Part shown: positions 1-7,107 of the stretch, in pieces
Layout of the letters: every line of letters begins with the position of its first letter
Position numbering within the stretch: position 1 is the stretch's first letter
Assembly: GCA_964505725.1 (NCBI GenBank)
Contig: CAZDJK010000011.1
Span: 1 to 24,659 of the forward strand
Source: CAVRJC01 sp964505725
GTDB lineage: Bacteria > Actinomycetota > Acidimicrobiia > IMCC26256 > DASPTH01
Direction of reading: 5' to 3'
DNA length: 24,659 nt
Notes under the pieces: generated by a model
The model's input: only the letters and a program-made list of their open reading frames with translations
Databases searched by the model: none
What the model was told of the DNA's origin: nothing
Program-made: the position numbers and the translations under genes

Positions 1-245
1 GCGGTGCGAGGTAGCCCGATGCCGAAGAGGACCGACTCGATCGCCTGATCGGCGATCTCGGGGTGTTGGCGGTATGCCTCCTCGACCCCTAATCGTGAGC
101 ACAACGAGCCGATGAGCGTCCCGGCGGCGAACTCCAGTCCGACGTCGGCGAGTCGACCCTCGGTGACCAAGGACTCGACGAGAACGCCGAGGGCCTCTCG
201 CATCGCATCCTCTTCGGGTCCGAACGAAGTGAGGCCCGTTTGCGC
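1..245 (-). pseudogene. TetR-family regulator, C-terminal fragment (5'-truncated)
   Basis: The minus-strand frame reads about 80 residues resembling the ligand-binding C-terminal part of a TetR regulator: an amphipathic helix containing EEDAMREALGVLVESLV, then LEFAAGTLIGSLCSRLG, and a closing HPEIADQAIESVLFGIG, which is a typical last helix. The frame runs off the left edge without a stop. No DNA-binding HTH lies upstream; instead the sequence becomes the sense strand of a transporter gene from about position 250. The regulator has therefore lost its N-terminal two thirds at a junction near 240. The minus frame stays open further upstream, but only as a GC-rich shadow. The family is inferred from C-terminal features only, so TetR is likely but not certain. 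Confidence 0.5.
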
Positions 246-695
246 GCGTCGATGCTGGACGAACCCCTCGACGCGCTGCCGTCCAGCCTCACGCAGAACG
301 TCTACAAGGCGTCGGGCAATCCGCCGTTCGACGCGACCACGCCCTCGGCCGCGGTCAAGAAGTTCACCAAGGAGATGAAGGCGGTCGGTGCGGGCGCGAG
401 CACCGACATCAACCCGTACGCGTGGAACACGTGGAACGGCGCGTACGCGATCGCCGAAGTGGCGAAGACGATGAGGACCGTCGACGCCGCATCGTTGCTG
501 GCGGCACTCAACTCCGCCAAGGACATCCCGCTCCCCTCGGGGCACACCTGGACGCCGAGCGCACCCGGACCCACGGGCTACGCCCGCGACAGCAGCGCGG
601 TGGGGTACTTCTCCAAGTACGTCGGCAACGGCAAGTGGAAGCCGGTGAAGCCGGGACCGCGGGGAATCGCGATGAAGAGCAGGCTCTTCGGCTGA
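240..695 (+). pseudogene. Branched-chain amino acid ABC transporter substrate-binding protein, C-terminal fragment
   Basis: About 147 residues match the C-terminal lobe of type I periplasmic binding proteins (LivK/leucine-binding family): YAWNTWNGAYAIAEVAKTM, then DAASLLAALNSAKDIP, then a closing beta-rich tail. Family members are usually about 380-430 aa with a signal peptide. Here the N-terminal lobe and signal are absent, and upstream DNA instead encodes a regulator fragment on the other strand. The frame is open back to position 99, so TTG at 240 or ATG at 252 could nominally start translation, but no ribosome-binding site precedes them. The product would lack the ligand cleft and export signal, so it is scored as a remnant. 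It ends 4 bp before the convergent tetR gene. Confidence 0.75.
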
Positions 696-699
696 CAAG

Positions 700-1374
700 T
701 CACGACCCTCGGGGGAAGGCCTCCACTGCGGCACGCAGGCCTTGCTCGATCAGATCGAGAGCGTTGGTGGCCAGGGCGGTGTAGCTGCTTCCCGGCGTCG
801 CCATCCACAGGCCGAGGGCCGCGTGGCTCGCGCTCACGACGGTGGTCGCGATGACGGTGGGCAGGAGATCACGTACGGGATCGGCGCCGAGACGTTCCGC
901 CACGAGGCCGGTGATCGTGGCCAGCAAGGCCGTCGGCTCGCCGGCCGCGCGTGCGAGCACTCCGGGCGCGCCGGCGATGATGGCCTCGATGCGCATGATC
1001 GCGTCACGGTCTTCTTCGTAGCTCTCGGCGGCCGTCATCACCGCCGAACGGATCGCCGCGAGCAGCGGCTCGTCCCGGGGACGCGCCGCCAGCGCATCGA
1101 TGAACAGCTCGACGCGCCGCCGCATGTCGCGCAGCACGAGCTCCTCCTTCGAAGGGAAGTAGCGGAAGAGCGTCCGCCGGGAGACACCTGCGGCTCGGGC
1201 GACCTCGTTGGTGGTGACGGCATCGAACCCGTGCTTCGAGAACAGCTCGAGCGCGGCCTCCTGGATGCCGGCCTCGACCTTCTGACGGCGTCGGTCGCGC
1301 TGGTGCTGGCCCGGAGCGGTGGTCGACAGCCCCGGTGCGGGCGCCGAAGGGTCTGGATCGATCGTCAGAGTCAT
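700..1374 (-). CDS. TetR/AcrR-family transcriptional regulator
   Basis: A complete 224-aa regulator. An acidic, proline-rich leader of about 30 residues precedes a classical TetR N-terminal HTH (about residues 35-85), with EAALELFSKHGFDAVTTNEV and AGVSRRTLFRYFPSKEEL as helices 1-4. The rest is an all-helical ligand-binding and dimerisation domain. ATG at 1374 was chosen because it is the first ATG before the HTH, and the frame upstream (to 1578) is arginine- and proline-rich noise. The gene is divergent from the siderophore-interacting reductase operon and is separated from it by a palindrome-bearing 205-bp gap, so it probably represses that operon and itself. The ligand is unknown. Confidence 0.9.
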   Translation of the reverse strand: MTLTIDPDPSAPAPGLSTTAPGQHQRDRRRQKVEAGIQEAALELFSKHGFDAVTTNEVARAAGVSRRTLFRYFPSKEELVLRDMRRRVELFIDALAARPRDEPLLAAIRSAVMTAAESYEEDRDAIMRIEAIIAGAPGVLARAAGEPTALLATITGLVAERLGADPVRDLLPTVIATTVVSASHAALGLWMATPGSSYTALATNALDLIEQGLRAAVEAFPRGS

Positions 1375-1488
1375 CGTCGGCTTTTCCGTTTCTCGCCGCT
1401 GCACGGCCGCAGCACGAAGGTAGGTGTCGAGCCGGCGCGGAAGTGTAGGTGGACGGGCGAAGGGCTTCCTCCGAGCTGCGCTTGCCGG

Positions 1489-1505
1489 ATGGCACTCGGT
1501 GCCAT
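1489..1505. promoter_or_regulatory. 17-bp palindrome, candidate TetR operator
   Basis: Perfect 7-bp arms ATGGCAC and GTGCCAT flank a TCG centre in the 205-bp gap between divergent tetR (start 1374) and the SIP gene (start 1580). The size and symmetry suit a TetR dimer. A direct repeat GTAGGTG at 1420-1426 and 1445-1451 lies closer to tetR. No clear -35/-10 pair or DtxR/IdeR-type iron box was recognised by eye. Function is inferred from position and symmetry. Confidence 0.5.
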
Positions 1506-1579
1506 AGCGTGTCGGGGCGAGGTGCGAGGTTGGCGCCGCCCGTTGAGCCGTGTCGCGAGAGGACGAAGGGGAGTGCACA

Positions 1580-2542
1580 TTGGCCGAGATCGTCGACTAC
1601 GAGGCGACGACGCATGTGGCCGGCGTCGTCGCGATGGTGCGCGGCGAGCAGATCACACCTCACATGCGCCGGATCACGCTGCACGGAGAGGCTCTCCGCG
1701 GGCTCGAGCAACACTGGCGACCGGAGATGTTGATCCGGCTCTACTTTCCTCCGCCGGGCCACGCCGATCCGCCGGAGCCGCACTTCGACGACGCCGGCCA
1801 ACTCGCGTTCCGGACCACCCCAGACACCGAGGTGAGCCCCTTCAGCGCCGTCTCGGAGGATCCACTGGTGCGGGCGTTCACGGCGCGCCGTTACCGTCCG
1901 GAGGCACTGGAGCTCGACATCGACTTCGTCCTCCACGAGGCACCCGGGCTCGCGGCGGACTGGGCCCGGCGCGCGGTCCCGGGTGACCGCCTCGGAGTCG
2001 TGGAGTTCGCACTCCCACCCGGCCATGCGCCGGCCACGGCGCACGACGCCGATTGGTACCTGATGCTGGGCGACGAGGCCGCGCTCCCCGCCTTCCATAC
2101 CAACGTCGAGATGTTCCCCCCCGGAACGCGGGTCACGGCGTTCATAGAGATCGTCGATGCGTCCGAAGAGCAACCGGTCGATACGCGGGCCGACCTCTCG
2201 CTCACCTGGCTCCACCGTGGCGACGCGGCACCTGGTACGAGCGGTCTCCTCCAGCGGGCCGCGCGCGAATTCGACTGGCCCGAGGGCAACGGCTTCGTAT
2301 GGGTGTGCGGAGAGATCAAGATGGTGGGCGAGATCCGCCGCTTCGTACGCGAGGAGCACCGGCTCCAGCGGGGCGAGTACAAGGCGCAGGCCTATTGGCG
2401 GCGCGGCAAGACCGAAGTGGAGCGCATGGCGCGCATGACCGAGCTCACGATGCAAGCCGCGGCCGCCGATCCGCAGACGTTCATGGACAGCTTCGAGGAG
2501 ATCGGGATGAACGTCGAAGACCCGACCTGGTACGAGGAATGA
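1580..2542 (+). CDS. Siderophore-interacting protein (SIP), FAD-binding ferric reductase
   Basis: A 320-aa protein of the SIP/ViuB family. These flavoproteins use NAD(P)H to reduce ferric siderophores in the cytoplasm and release iron. The N-terminal FAD-binding barrel shows TPHMRRITLHG and ARRYRPEALELDIDFVLHE (the family RxYT-like region), followed by PGDRLGVVEF. The nucleotide-binding half begins at WYLMLGDEAALPAF. The C-terminal family signature is WVCGE, then EIRRF, then AYWRRGKTE. The start is TTG at 1580, preceded six bases away by AAGGGGAG; a GTG at 1550 lacks such a site. The first gene of a four-gene operon, it overlaps the next gene by ATGA. No siderophore biosynthesis or uptake genes are nearby, so the substrate could be another ferric chelate or flavin-linked acceptor. 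Confidence 0.88.
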   Translation: MAEIVDYEATTHVAGVVAMVRGEQITPHMRRITLHGEALRGLEQHWRPEMLIRLYFPPPGHADPPEPHFDDAGQLAFRTTPDTEVSPFSAVSEDPLVRAFTARRYRPEALELDIDFVLHEAPGLAADWARRAVPGDRLGVVEFALPPGHAPATAHDADWYLMLGDEAALPAFHTNVEMFPPGTRVTAFIEIVDASEEQPVDTRADLSLTWLHRGDAAPGTSGLLQRAAREFDWPEGNGFVWVCGEIKMVGEIRRFVREEHRLQRGEYKAQAYWRRGKTEVERMARMTELTMQAAAADPQTFMDSFEEIGMNVEDPTWYEE

Positions 2543-2835
2543 GCGTCGACGGCACCTGGGTCCTGGCATTGACCACGCCGGTCGGGCGCCAGCTCCTCAC
2601 CGTGACGCTCGCAGACGAGGGCGGCGTGCTCACGGGAACGTTCGAGGGCCTCATGGGTTCGGGTGAGATCGAAGACGGGCGCGCGGACGACGGCCGGCTC
2701 TCGTGGACGGCACTCGTGGTCCTGCCAACGGAGGAGCGCCTGGGATTCACGGCAGTCGTCGACCGCGACCAGATGTCAGGCACGGTGGACCTGGGCCAAT
2801 ACGGCACCACGGCATTCACCGGAACGAAGTCCTGA
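2539..2835 (+). CDS. Small beta-rich conserved hypothetical protein
   Basis: 98 aa, starting at an ATG that overlaps the reductase stop codon (ATGA), so it is probably translationally coupled. It has no signal peptide or membrane helix. The sequence alternates short beta strands and glycine/aspartate turns: WVLALTTPVG, LLTVTLADEGG, LTGTFEGLMGSGEIEDG, LSWTALVV, MSGTVDLGQYGTTAFTGTK. This resembles the strand-turn repeat seen in small lipocalin-like or calycin-type barrels. The closing GTVDLGQYGTTAFTGTK is the type of motif found in actinobacterial proteins annotated only as hypothetical. A role in binding a hydrophobic ligand or helping the neighbouring oxidoreductases is possible but not shown. 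Confidence 0.7.
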   Translation: MSVDGTWVLALTTPVGRQLLTVTLADEGGVLTGTFEGLMGSGEIEDGRADDGRLSWTALVVLPTEERLGFTAVVDRDQMSGTVDLGQYGTTAFTGTKS

Positions 2836-2846
2836 GCCGCGTCGCG

Positions 2847-3347
2847 ATGGCGGGTTCCGACGGCGCCGAGCCCACGATCGAGCCGGTCACGCCACCGGAG
2901 ATGATGAAACTGCTGAACGGGGTGACGAATGCTCTGCTCGCGTCCCCGCTCGGCAAGCGTCTCGGCGGTCGGCTCATGACACTCGAGTTCGAAGGGCGCA
3001 AGAGCCACAAGATGTATCGGCTACCTGTGGGCCGCCAGGAGCTGCTCGACAAGCTCTCCGTGCTCACGAAGCGCAAGTGGCGACTCAACTTCCGCGGTGG
3101 GGCCGACGCACGCGCGCGGCTCGACGGACGTTGGCAGCCCGTCCATGGGCTGCTGGTCGAGGACGCCGACACGATTGCCCGCGCCTACCAGGAGGGAATC
3201 GAGCGGTTCGGTCGCTCGAACACGCGCAACACGATCGGCATCAAGATCAACGTCGACCGCGACCCGACGCTCGACGAGCTGAGGGAGTACGTCAGTGCCT
3301 ACGGCTGGTATCTCATCCAGTTCGACGTGCTCGGCGCCGAAAACTGA
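2847..3347 (+). CDS. Putative F420 (deazaflavin)-dependent / PNPOx-like split-barrel oxidoreductase family protein
   Basis: 166 aa, starting at ATG 2847, 11 bp after the previous gene. The pattern LMTLEFEGRKSHKMYRLPVG, then a strand LSVLTKR, then KWRLNFRGGADARARLDG is the GRxSG-like, WxxNLxxxxxVxVxxxG layout of the deazaflavin-dependent nitroreductase (Ddn) branch of split beta-barrel proteins, which use reduced F420 in actinobacteria. An extra C-terminal segment from about residue 110 (RNTIGIKINVDRDPT) is longer than in minimal Ddn proteins. The usual Gly after GRxS is a His here, so cofactor use is uncertain. It lies between SIP and VOC genes in one operon, consistent with a redox function. 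Confidence 0.55.
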   Translation: MAGSDGAEPTIEPVTPPEMMKLLNGVTNALLASPLGKRLGGRLMTLEFEGRKSHKMYRLPVGRQELLDKLSVLTKRKWRLNFRGGADARARLDGRWQPVHGLLVEDADTIARAYQEGIERFGRSNTRNTIGIKINVDRDPTLDELREYVSAYGWYLIQFDVLGAEN

Positions 3348-3391
3348 CCGCCAGTGGGAGTTCGTTCGCACAACGTCTCGGAGGTGTGGCA

Positions 3392-3862
3392 GTGACCGAA
3401 GCGCCCTTCTACCACGTCGGGATACTGGTCGAGGACCTCGACGCCGCGATGGCGCGCTTTGCCGAGGCGCTCGGGGTCACGTTTGCACCGGTGATGGAAG
3501 GACCCGTGCGCCTGCGGAGCGGCGACGACGAAACCGAGTTCGTGATGAAGGCGACGTACTCGCACCAGGGGCCGCCGCACATCGAGCTCATCCAGGGCCG
3601 CGAAGACGGGATCTTCTCTCTCTCCGCGGGTGAGCGCATGCACCACCTCGGTTGTTGGTCAGCCGAGTTCGGAGGCGACGACCCGCCGTTCGCGGGCAGC
3701 TGCCTCGCCGCCTTGTGCACCGTCCATCCTGTGCCCGATGCGCCTCCAGGCATGTGGCTGAGCGATCCCGCGGCGTTGCACGGGGTCATGATGGAGTTCG
3801 TCGACGATCGGAGCCGGCCGATGCTCGCAGAGTGGCTCGCCGGTCGGCCTCCCGGCGTATGA
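3392..3862 (+). CDS. VOC (glyoxalase/bleomycin resistance/dioxygenase) superfamily protein
   Basis: 156 aa, GTG start at 3392 with GGAGG seven bases upstream. It shows the paired beta-alpha-beta-beta-beta modules of the vicinal oxygen chelate fold: FYHVGILVEDLDAAMARFAE opens module 1 and MHHLGCWSAEF opens module 2. Candidate metal ligands are in the expected places: His8, Glu65 (HIELI), His84 or His85, and Glu135 (MMEFVD). This resembles glyoxalase I or methylmalonyl-CoA epimerase-type active sites, but the substrate cannot be read from sequence. It is the last gene of the SIP operon, 44 bp downstream of the split-barrel gene, and is followed by a possible hairpin. Confidence 0.85.
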   Translation: MTEAPFYHVGILVEDLDAAMARFAEALGVTFAPVMEGPVRLRSGDDETEFVMKATYSHQGPPHIELIQGREDGIFSLSAGERMHHLGCWSAEFGGDDPPFAGSCLAALCTVHPVPDAPPGMWLSDPAALHGVMMEFVDDRSRPMLAEWLAGRPPGV

Positions 3863-3883
3863 GCAAGACGATGGCAATCGCGT

Positions 3884-3917
3884 GCGGCTCCAGCTCGGCC
3901 ATTACGTGTTGAGCCGC
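3884..3917. terminator. Inverted repeat after the SIP operon (possible terminator)
   Basis: Perfect 7-bp arms GCGGCTC (3884-3890) and GAGCCGC (3911-3917) are separated by 20 bases, starting 22 bp after the VOC stop codon. There is no T-tract and the loop is long, so this is a weak terminator candidate. A second small repeat, GGGGC/GCCCC with a 5-nt loop, lies near 3971-3985 in the same 167-bp gap before the kinase gene. Confidence 0.25.
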
Positions 3918-4029
3918 AGCTTCGCAGAGCAGGATGTGTACCGAACTCGACGAGCACGCGGATGCAGGCGGGGCAGCTCGCCCCTCGCGTCCAGTCACCA
4001 GCCGAGCGTGCGACGAAAGGCGAGTCGAG

Positions 4030-5616
4030 ATGGCAGATCCCGGTAGCCCCGATCTCGCGATTGGCGCATTCACGGACCACGGACCGTGGGAGGTCGACCC
4101 GGAGGCGATGCCATGGCGCCGCGGCATCGACCACCTGCGTGTCGCCGCCCAGGCCAACGCGCCGAATCTCGTCGATCGTCGCCGCGTTCCGGCGGGGCGG
4201 CTGGCCGTCGTCGGAATCACGGTCGCGCGCGCGGTCGGCCCCTGGATCCTGCGGAAGCGGCTCAATCGCACCGCCGAGATCGCCCAGCTCGCCACGAGCC
4301 TGCGCGGAGCGTTCGAGCGACTGGGCTGCACCTACATCAAACTCGGCCAGATCCTGGCGTCCGCCGACGGCCTCGCGCCGGCCGAGTTCGTCGCCGAGTT
4401 CAAGCTCTGCCGCGACGCTGTGCCCCCCGAGTCGTTCGAGGCCGTGCGGAACGTCGTCGAAGCAGACCTGGGCGCGCCCCTGTGGTCCATCTTCGATTCG
4501 TTCGATCGCGTCCCGCTTGCGGCGGCCTCGATCGCCCAGGTGCATGCCGCCCGTCTGCGCACAGGCGAGGATGTCGTGGTGAAGGTGCAGCGCCCCCGAG
4601 TCGCCGACGTGGTGCGCAACGACCTCAGGACCATGGCATGGCTCGCGCCGATCGCGGTGAAGCGTGTGCCGCAACTCGCGCTTGTGAACCTGCCCGCGTA
4701 TGTGGAGCTGTTCGCCGAGACCATCGTGGAGGAGCTGGACTTCCGGCTCGAGGCGCAGAACATCTTGGACATCGCCGCGGTGTTGGCCAAGACGGAGCAA
4801 CGGGCAGTCATCGTGCCGCGACCGCATCCCACGCTGGTGACGCGCCGCGTCCTCGTGATGGAGCGCCTTCACGGCCTCAAGATCGATGACGACGCTGCGA
4901 TGCGCGACGCGGGCATCGACCCGTCCTCGGTCTTCAGCGCGCTCATGGTCAGCTTCTTCGAAGGCGCCGGCATCTACGGAGTGTTCCATGGAGACCTGCA
5001 CGGCGGGAACATGATGGTCGCCCCTTCGGGAAAGGCGGCGATCTTCGACTTCGGGATCACCGGACGCTTCAACGACGAAGCTCGGGTCGCGCTCATGAAG
5101 CTGCTCCTGGGAGGACTCACCGAGCAACCGATCGAGCAGATCCGCGCCTTCCGCGATCTGGGCGGCTTCGCCCCGGATGTCGACGTCGACGAGATCGCGG
5201 CGCAGTTGGACGTCGAACGCCTTCGGACGATGCAAGCGGAGCTCGAGCCGGAGCAGATGGCCGAGCAGATGCAGGAGCTGTTGAACCAGCTGATCGCGCA
5301 GGGCGCGCGGATCCCGAAGTCGTTGTTCCTCTTCCTCAAGGGGATGATCTACCTCAACGGGGCCATAGCGGCGCTGGCGGCCGACGTAAACATCCTCGCG
5401 ACCATGGGCGAGGTGTTCAGCTACTTCGCCTCGACGCACGGCGAGCTCTTCGCCGACCAGTTCGGGGTCGACCTCAGCACGATCGACTACCAGCAGGCGA
5501 TGGAGGCACAGCTCTCCGCGCAGCCCGGTATCGACGCGTCGGACGGGGTGAGCTTCCGCGAAGTGAGCGAAGTGCAGGCTCAACGCATGGACGACCTCCG
5601 CCGCGCCCGCGGTTGA
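4030..5616 (+). CDS. UbiB/ABC1/ADCK-family atypical protein kinase-like protein
   Basis: 528 aa; ATG at 4030 is preceded by a purine-rich stretch and begins a convincing N-terminus, whereas the upstream frame to 3934 is unrelated. Family hallmarks in order: the KxGQ motif (TYIKLGQILASADGLAP), the alanine-rich nucleotide loop (AAASIAQVHAA), the VKVQRP strand with the ATP-site lysine, EELDFRLEAQN, the catalytic loop FHGDLHGGNMM, and FDFG in place of DFG. The C-terminal 200 residues are helical, without an obvious membrane pair. ABC1 proteins support quinone lipid biosynthesis or lipid trafficking, with ATPase rather than protein kinase activity in studied members. Actinobacteria usually use menaquinone, so the target lipid is open. 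It appears monocistronic and converges on the arsenic genes. Confidence 0.92.
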   Translation: MADPGSPDLAIGAFTDHGPWEVDPEAMPWRRGIDHLRVAAQANAPNLVDRRRVPAGRLAVVGITVARAVGPWILRKRLNRTAEIAQLATSLRGAFERLGCTYIKLGQILASADGLAPAEFVAEFKLCRDAVPPESFEAVRNVVEADLGAPLWSIFDSFDRVPLAAASIAQVHAARLRTGEDVVVKVQRPRVADVVRNDLRTMAWLAPIAVKRVPQLALVNLPAYVELFAETIVEELDFRLEAQNILDIAAVLAKTEQRAVIVPRPHPTLVTRRVLVMERLHGLKIDDDAAMRDAGIDPSSVFSALMVSFFEGAGIYGVFHGDLHGGNMMVAPSGKAAIFDFGITGRFNDEARVALMKLLLGGLTEQPIEQIRAFRDLGGFAPDVDVDEIAAQLDVERLRTMQAELEPEQMAEQMQELLNQLIAQGARIPKSLFLFLKGMIYLNGAIAALAADVNILATMGEVFSYFASTHGELFADQFGVDLSTIDYQQAMEAQLSAQPGIDASDGVSFREVSEVQAQRMDDLRRARG

Positions 5617-5715
5617 TCCGCCGGACGGCGACGCGTGCGCCCGGTCGTACTCGCCCGAGCGAAAAGGCAACATGAACTGCGCCCACCTCGCATGACTCGC
5701 ACGAGCGATCTCGTC

Positions 5716-6393
5716 CTACGCGTCTCTGCCCCGGAACGGTTTCTCTGCGTCGCGCGATGGCCGAACTCCCAGCTCGTCGAGGAGACGCTCGACGAGCCGT
5801 TTGATCTCGTCCCTGATCGGTCGCACCGCTTCGATGCCCATGCCTGTGGGGTCGTCCAGCTCCCAGTCTTCGTACCGCTTGCCGGGAAACAGCGGGCAGG
5901 CGTCACCGCAGCCCATGGTGACGACGACGTCGGCGGCCTGGACGATCTCGTCGGTCCAGGGCTTCGGGAACTCGTGGCCGATGTCGACCCCGACCTCGGC
6001 CATCGCGGCAATGGCGGCCGGGTTGACTTCGCTGCCGGGCTCGGAACCGCCCGACCATGCGACGGCTCGATCGCCCGCCAGCTCGTTGAACCATCCGAGG
6101 GCCATTTGAGACCGGCCTGCGTTGTGGACACAGAGGAACAGCACCGTCGGAAGACCGTCGTTCGCCTTGCCCTCGACCTTCGCCAGGGCGCGGAGTCGTT
6201 GACGAGCGAAGCGTTCTGCCATGACGGGAAGGAACGTGACGGTGGTGGCGCGGCTCGCGAATTGGTCGTAACTCGTCGTGAGGAACCGCTCGATCGTCTC
6301 GAGCCCGAAGACGCCCTCGTATTCCTCGGCGAGGCGCGCGGCGGCGGATCTGAGGGCGAGCTGCTGGTCAGGAGAGAGCACTGCGTCGGTCAC
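5716..6393 (-). CDS. arsC: Arsenate reductase / arsenate-mycothiol transferase-like ArsC (LMW-PTPase fold) with N-terminal helical domain
   Basis: 225 aa. Residues 1-78 form a helical domain found in actinobacterial ArsC proteins. Residues 82-215 are the low-molecular-weight phosphatase fold with P-loop CVHNAGRS (Cys88 nucleophile, Arg94), then VTMGCGDACP (Cys162, Cys166) and a WELDDPTG acid loop. It reduces As(V) to As(III), either through mycothiol/mycoredoxin or through a Cys relay with thioredoxin; the retained CGDAC pair makes the relay possible. The GTG start at 6393 overlaps the aquaporin stop codon as GTGA, indicating translational coupling. It is the last gene of the arsI-aqp-arsC operon and is probably repressed by the divergent ArsR. 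Confidence 0.93.
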   Translation of the reverse strand: MTDAVLSPDQQLALRSAAARLAEEYEGVFGLETIERFLTTSYDQFASRATTVTFLPVMAERFARQRLRALAKVEGKANDGLPTVLFLCVHNAGRSQMALGWFNELAGDRAVAWSGGSEPGSEVNPAAIAAMAEVGVDIGHEFPKPWTDEIVQAADVVVTMGCGDACPLFPGKRYEDWELDDPTGMGIEAVRPIRDEIKRLVERLLDELGVRPSRDAEKPFRGRDA

Positions 6394-7100
6394 GATGCCT
6401 CCGAGGGTTCGCGTGGGACCACCAGGTCTGCCGCAGGGATGTCGGGGAACAGGACGAGGCCGAGCGCGACGGCGAGCAGGGCACCGAGCACCTGCATGAC
6501 GATGAACATGGGGACGCTCTCGGGCGCGATGCCTGCGAACGTGTTGCTCAATGTCCGCCCTATCGTCACTGCGGGATTCGCAAAGCTCGTCGACGACGTG
6601 AACCAGTACGCGGCCGCGATGTAGGCCCCCACCCCGAACGCGGCGACCGATGCACGACCGGCACGCACCACACCGAGAATGACGAGGAGCAGCCCGAACG
6701 CGGCCACCACCTCGCCGAGCCAGAGCCCGCTACCCGAACGAGTGTGAGTCGAGACGTCCACGGCGGGAAGGTCGAACATCAGGTTCGCCACCATCGCTCC
6801 CACACATGCGCCAACGATCTGCGCGACCACATAGACACCGCCGTCGCGTGTGCTGGTACCACCGAGGATGCGGTCGGCCATCGTGACCACAGGATTGAAG
6901 TGCGCGCCGGACACGGCACCGAGGGCGAGGATCAGGGCGACGAGCCCAGCCCCCGTCGCGATCGAGTTCTCGAGGAGCTGGAGACCGACGTTGCCCGGCG
7001 ACAGGCGCTGCGCAGAGATGCCCGATCCGATGACGATGGCGACGAGTAGAGCGGTGCCGACGAACTCGGCAACCGCACGGCGGGCGAGATCACGGTCCAA
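6390..7100 (-). CDS. MIP-family aquaglyceroporin of the arsenic operon (AqpS-like)
   Basis: 236 aa with six hydrophobic spans and two half-helices. The first pore motif is NPV rather than NPA (GAHFNPVVT, about residues 66-73); the second is intact (SFANPAVT, residues 173-179). The position after the second NPA, normally the selectivity-filter Arg, is Val178, as reported for arsenic-linked AqpS proteins. That widens the pore for uncharged As(OH)3 or methylarsenicals. A TTG at 7100 is the best start because no ATG or GTG lies between the end of arsI (7 bp away) and the first membrane span; the ribosome-binding site is weak. With ArsC downstream, it likely lets As(III) leave down its gradient. 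Confidence 0.88.
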   Translation of the reverse strand: MDRDLARRAVAEFVGTALLVAIVIGSGISAQRLSPGNVGLQLLENSIATGAGLVALILALGAVSGAHFNPVVTMADRILGGTSTRDGGVYVVAQIVGACVGAMVANLMFDLPAVDVSTHTRSGSGLWLGEVVAAFGLLLVILGVVRAGRASVAAFGVGAYIAAAYWFTSSTSFANPAVTIGRTLSNTFAGIAPESVPMFIVMQVLGALLAVALGLVLFPDIPAADLVVPREPSEAS

Positions 7101-7107
7101 CGTCGGG

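Noticed and set aside
1004..2569. A 521-codon minus-strand frame running through the SIP gene into tetR
   Set aside because: It is a shadow of the SIP and TetR genes; the translation shows no conserved motif and the tetR part is out of frame with the real regulator.
3409..5673. A 754-codon open frame on the minus strand across the VOC and UbiB genes
   Set aside because: It is antisense to two well-recognised genes, is rich in Arg/His/Glu with no domain pattern, and results from high GC at third positions.
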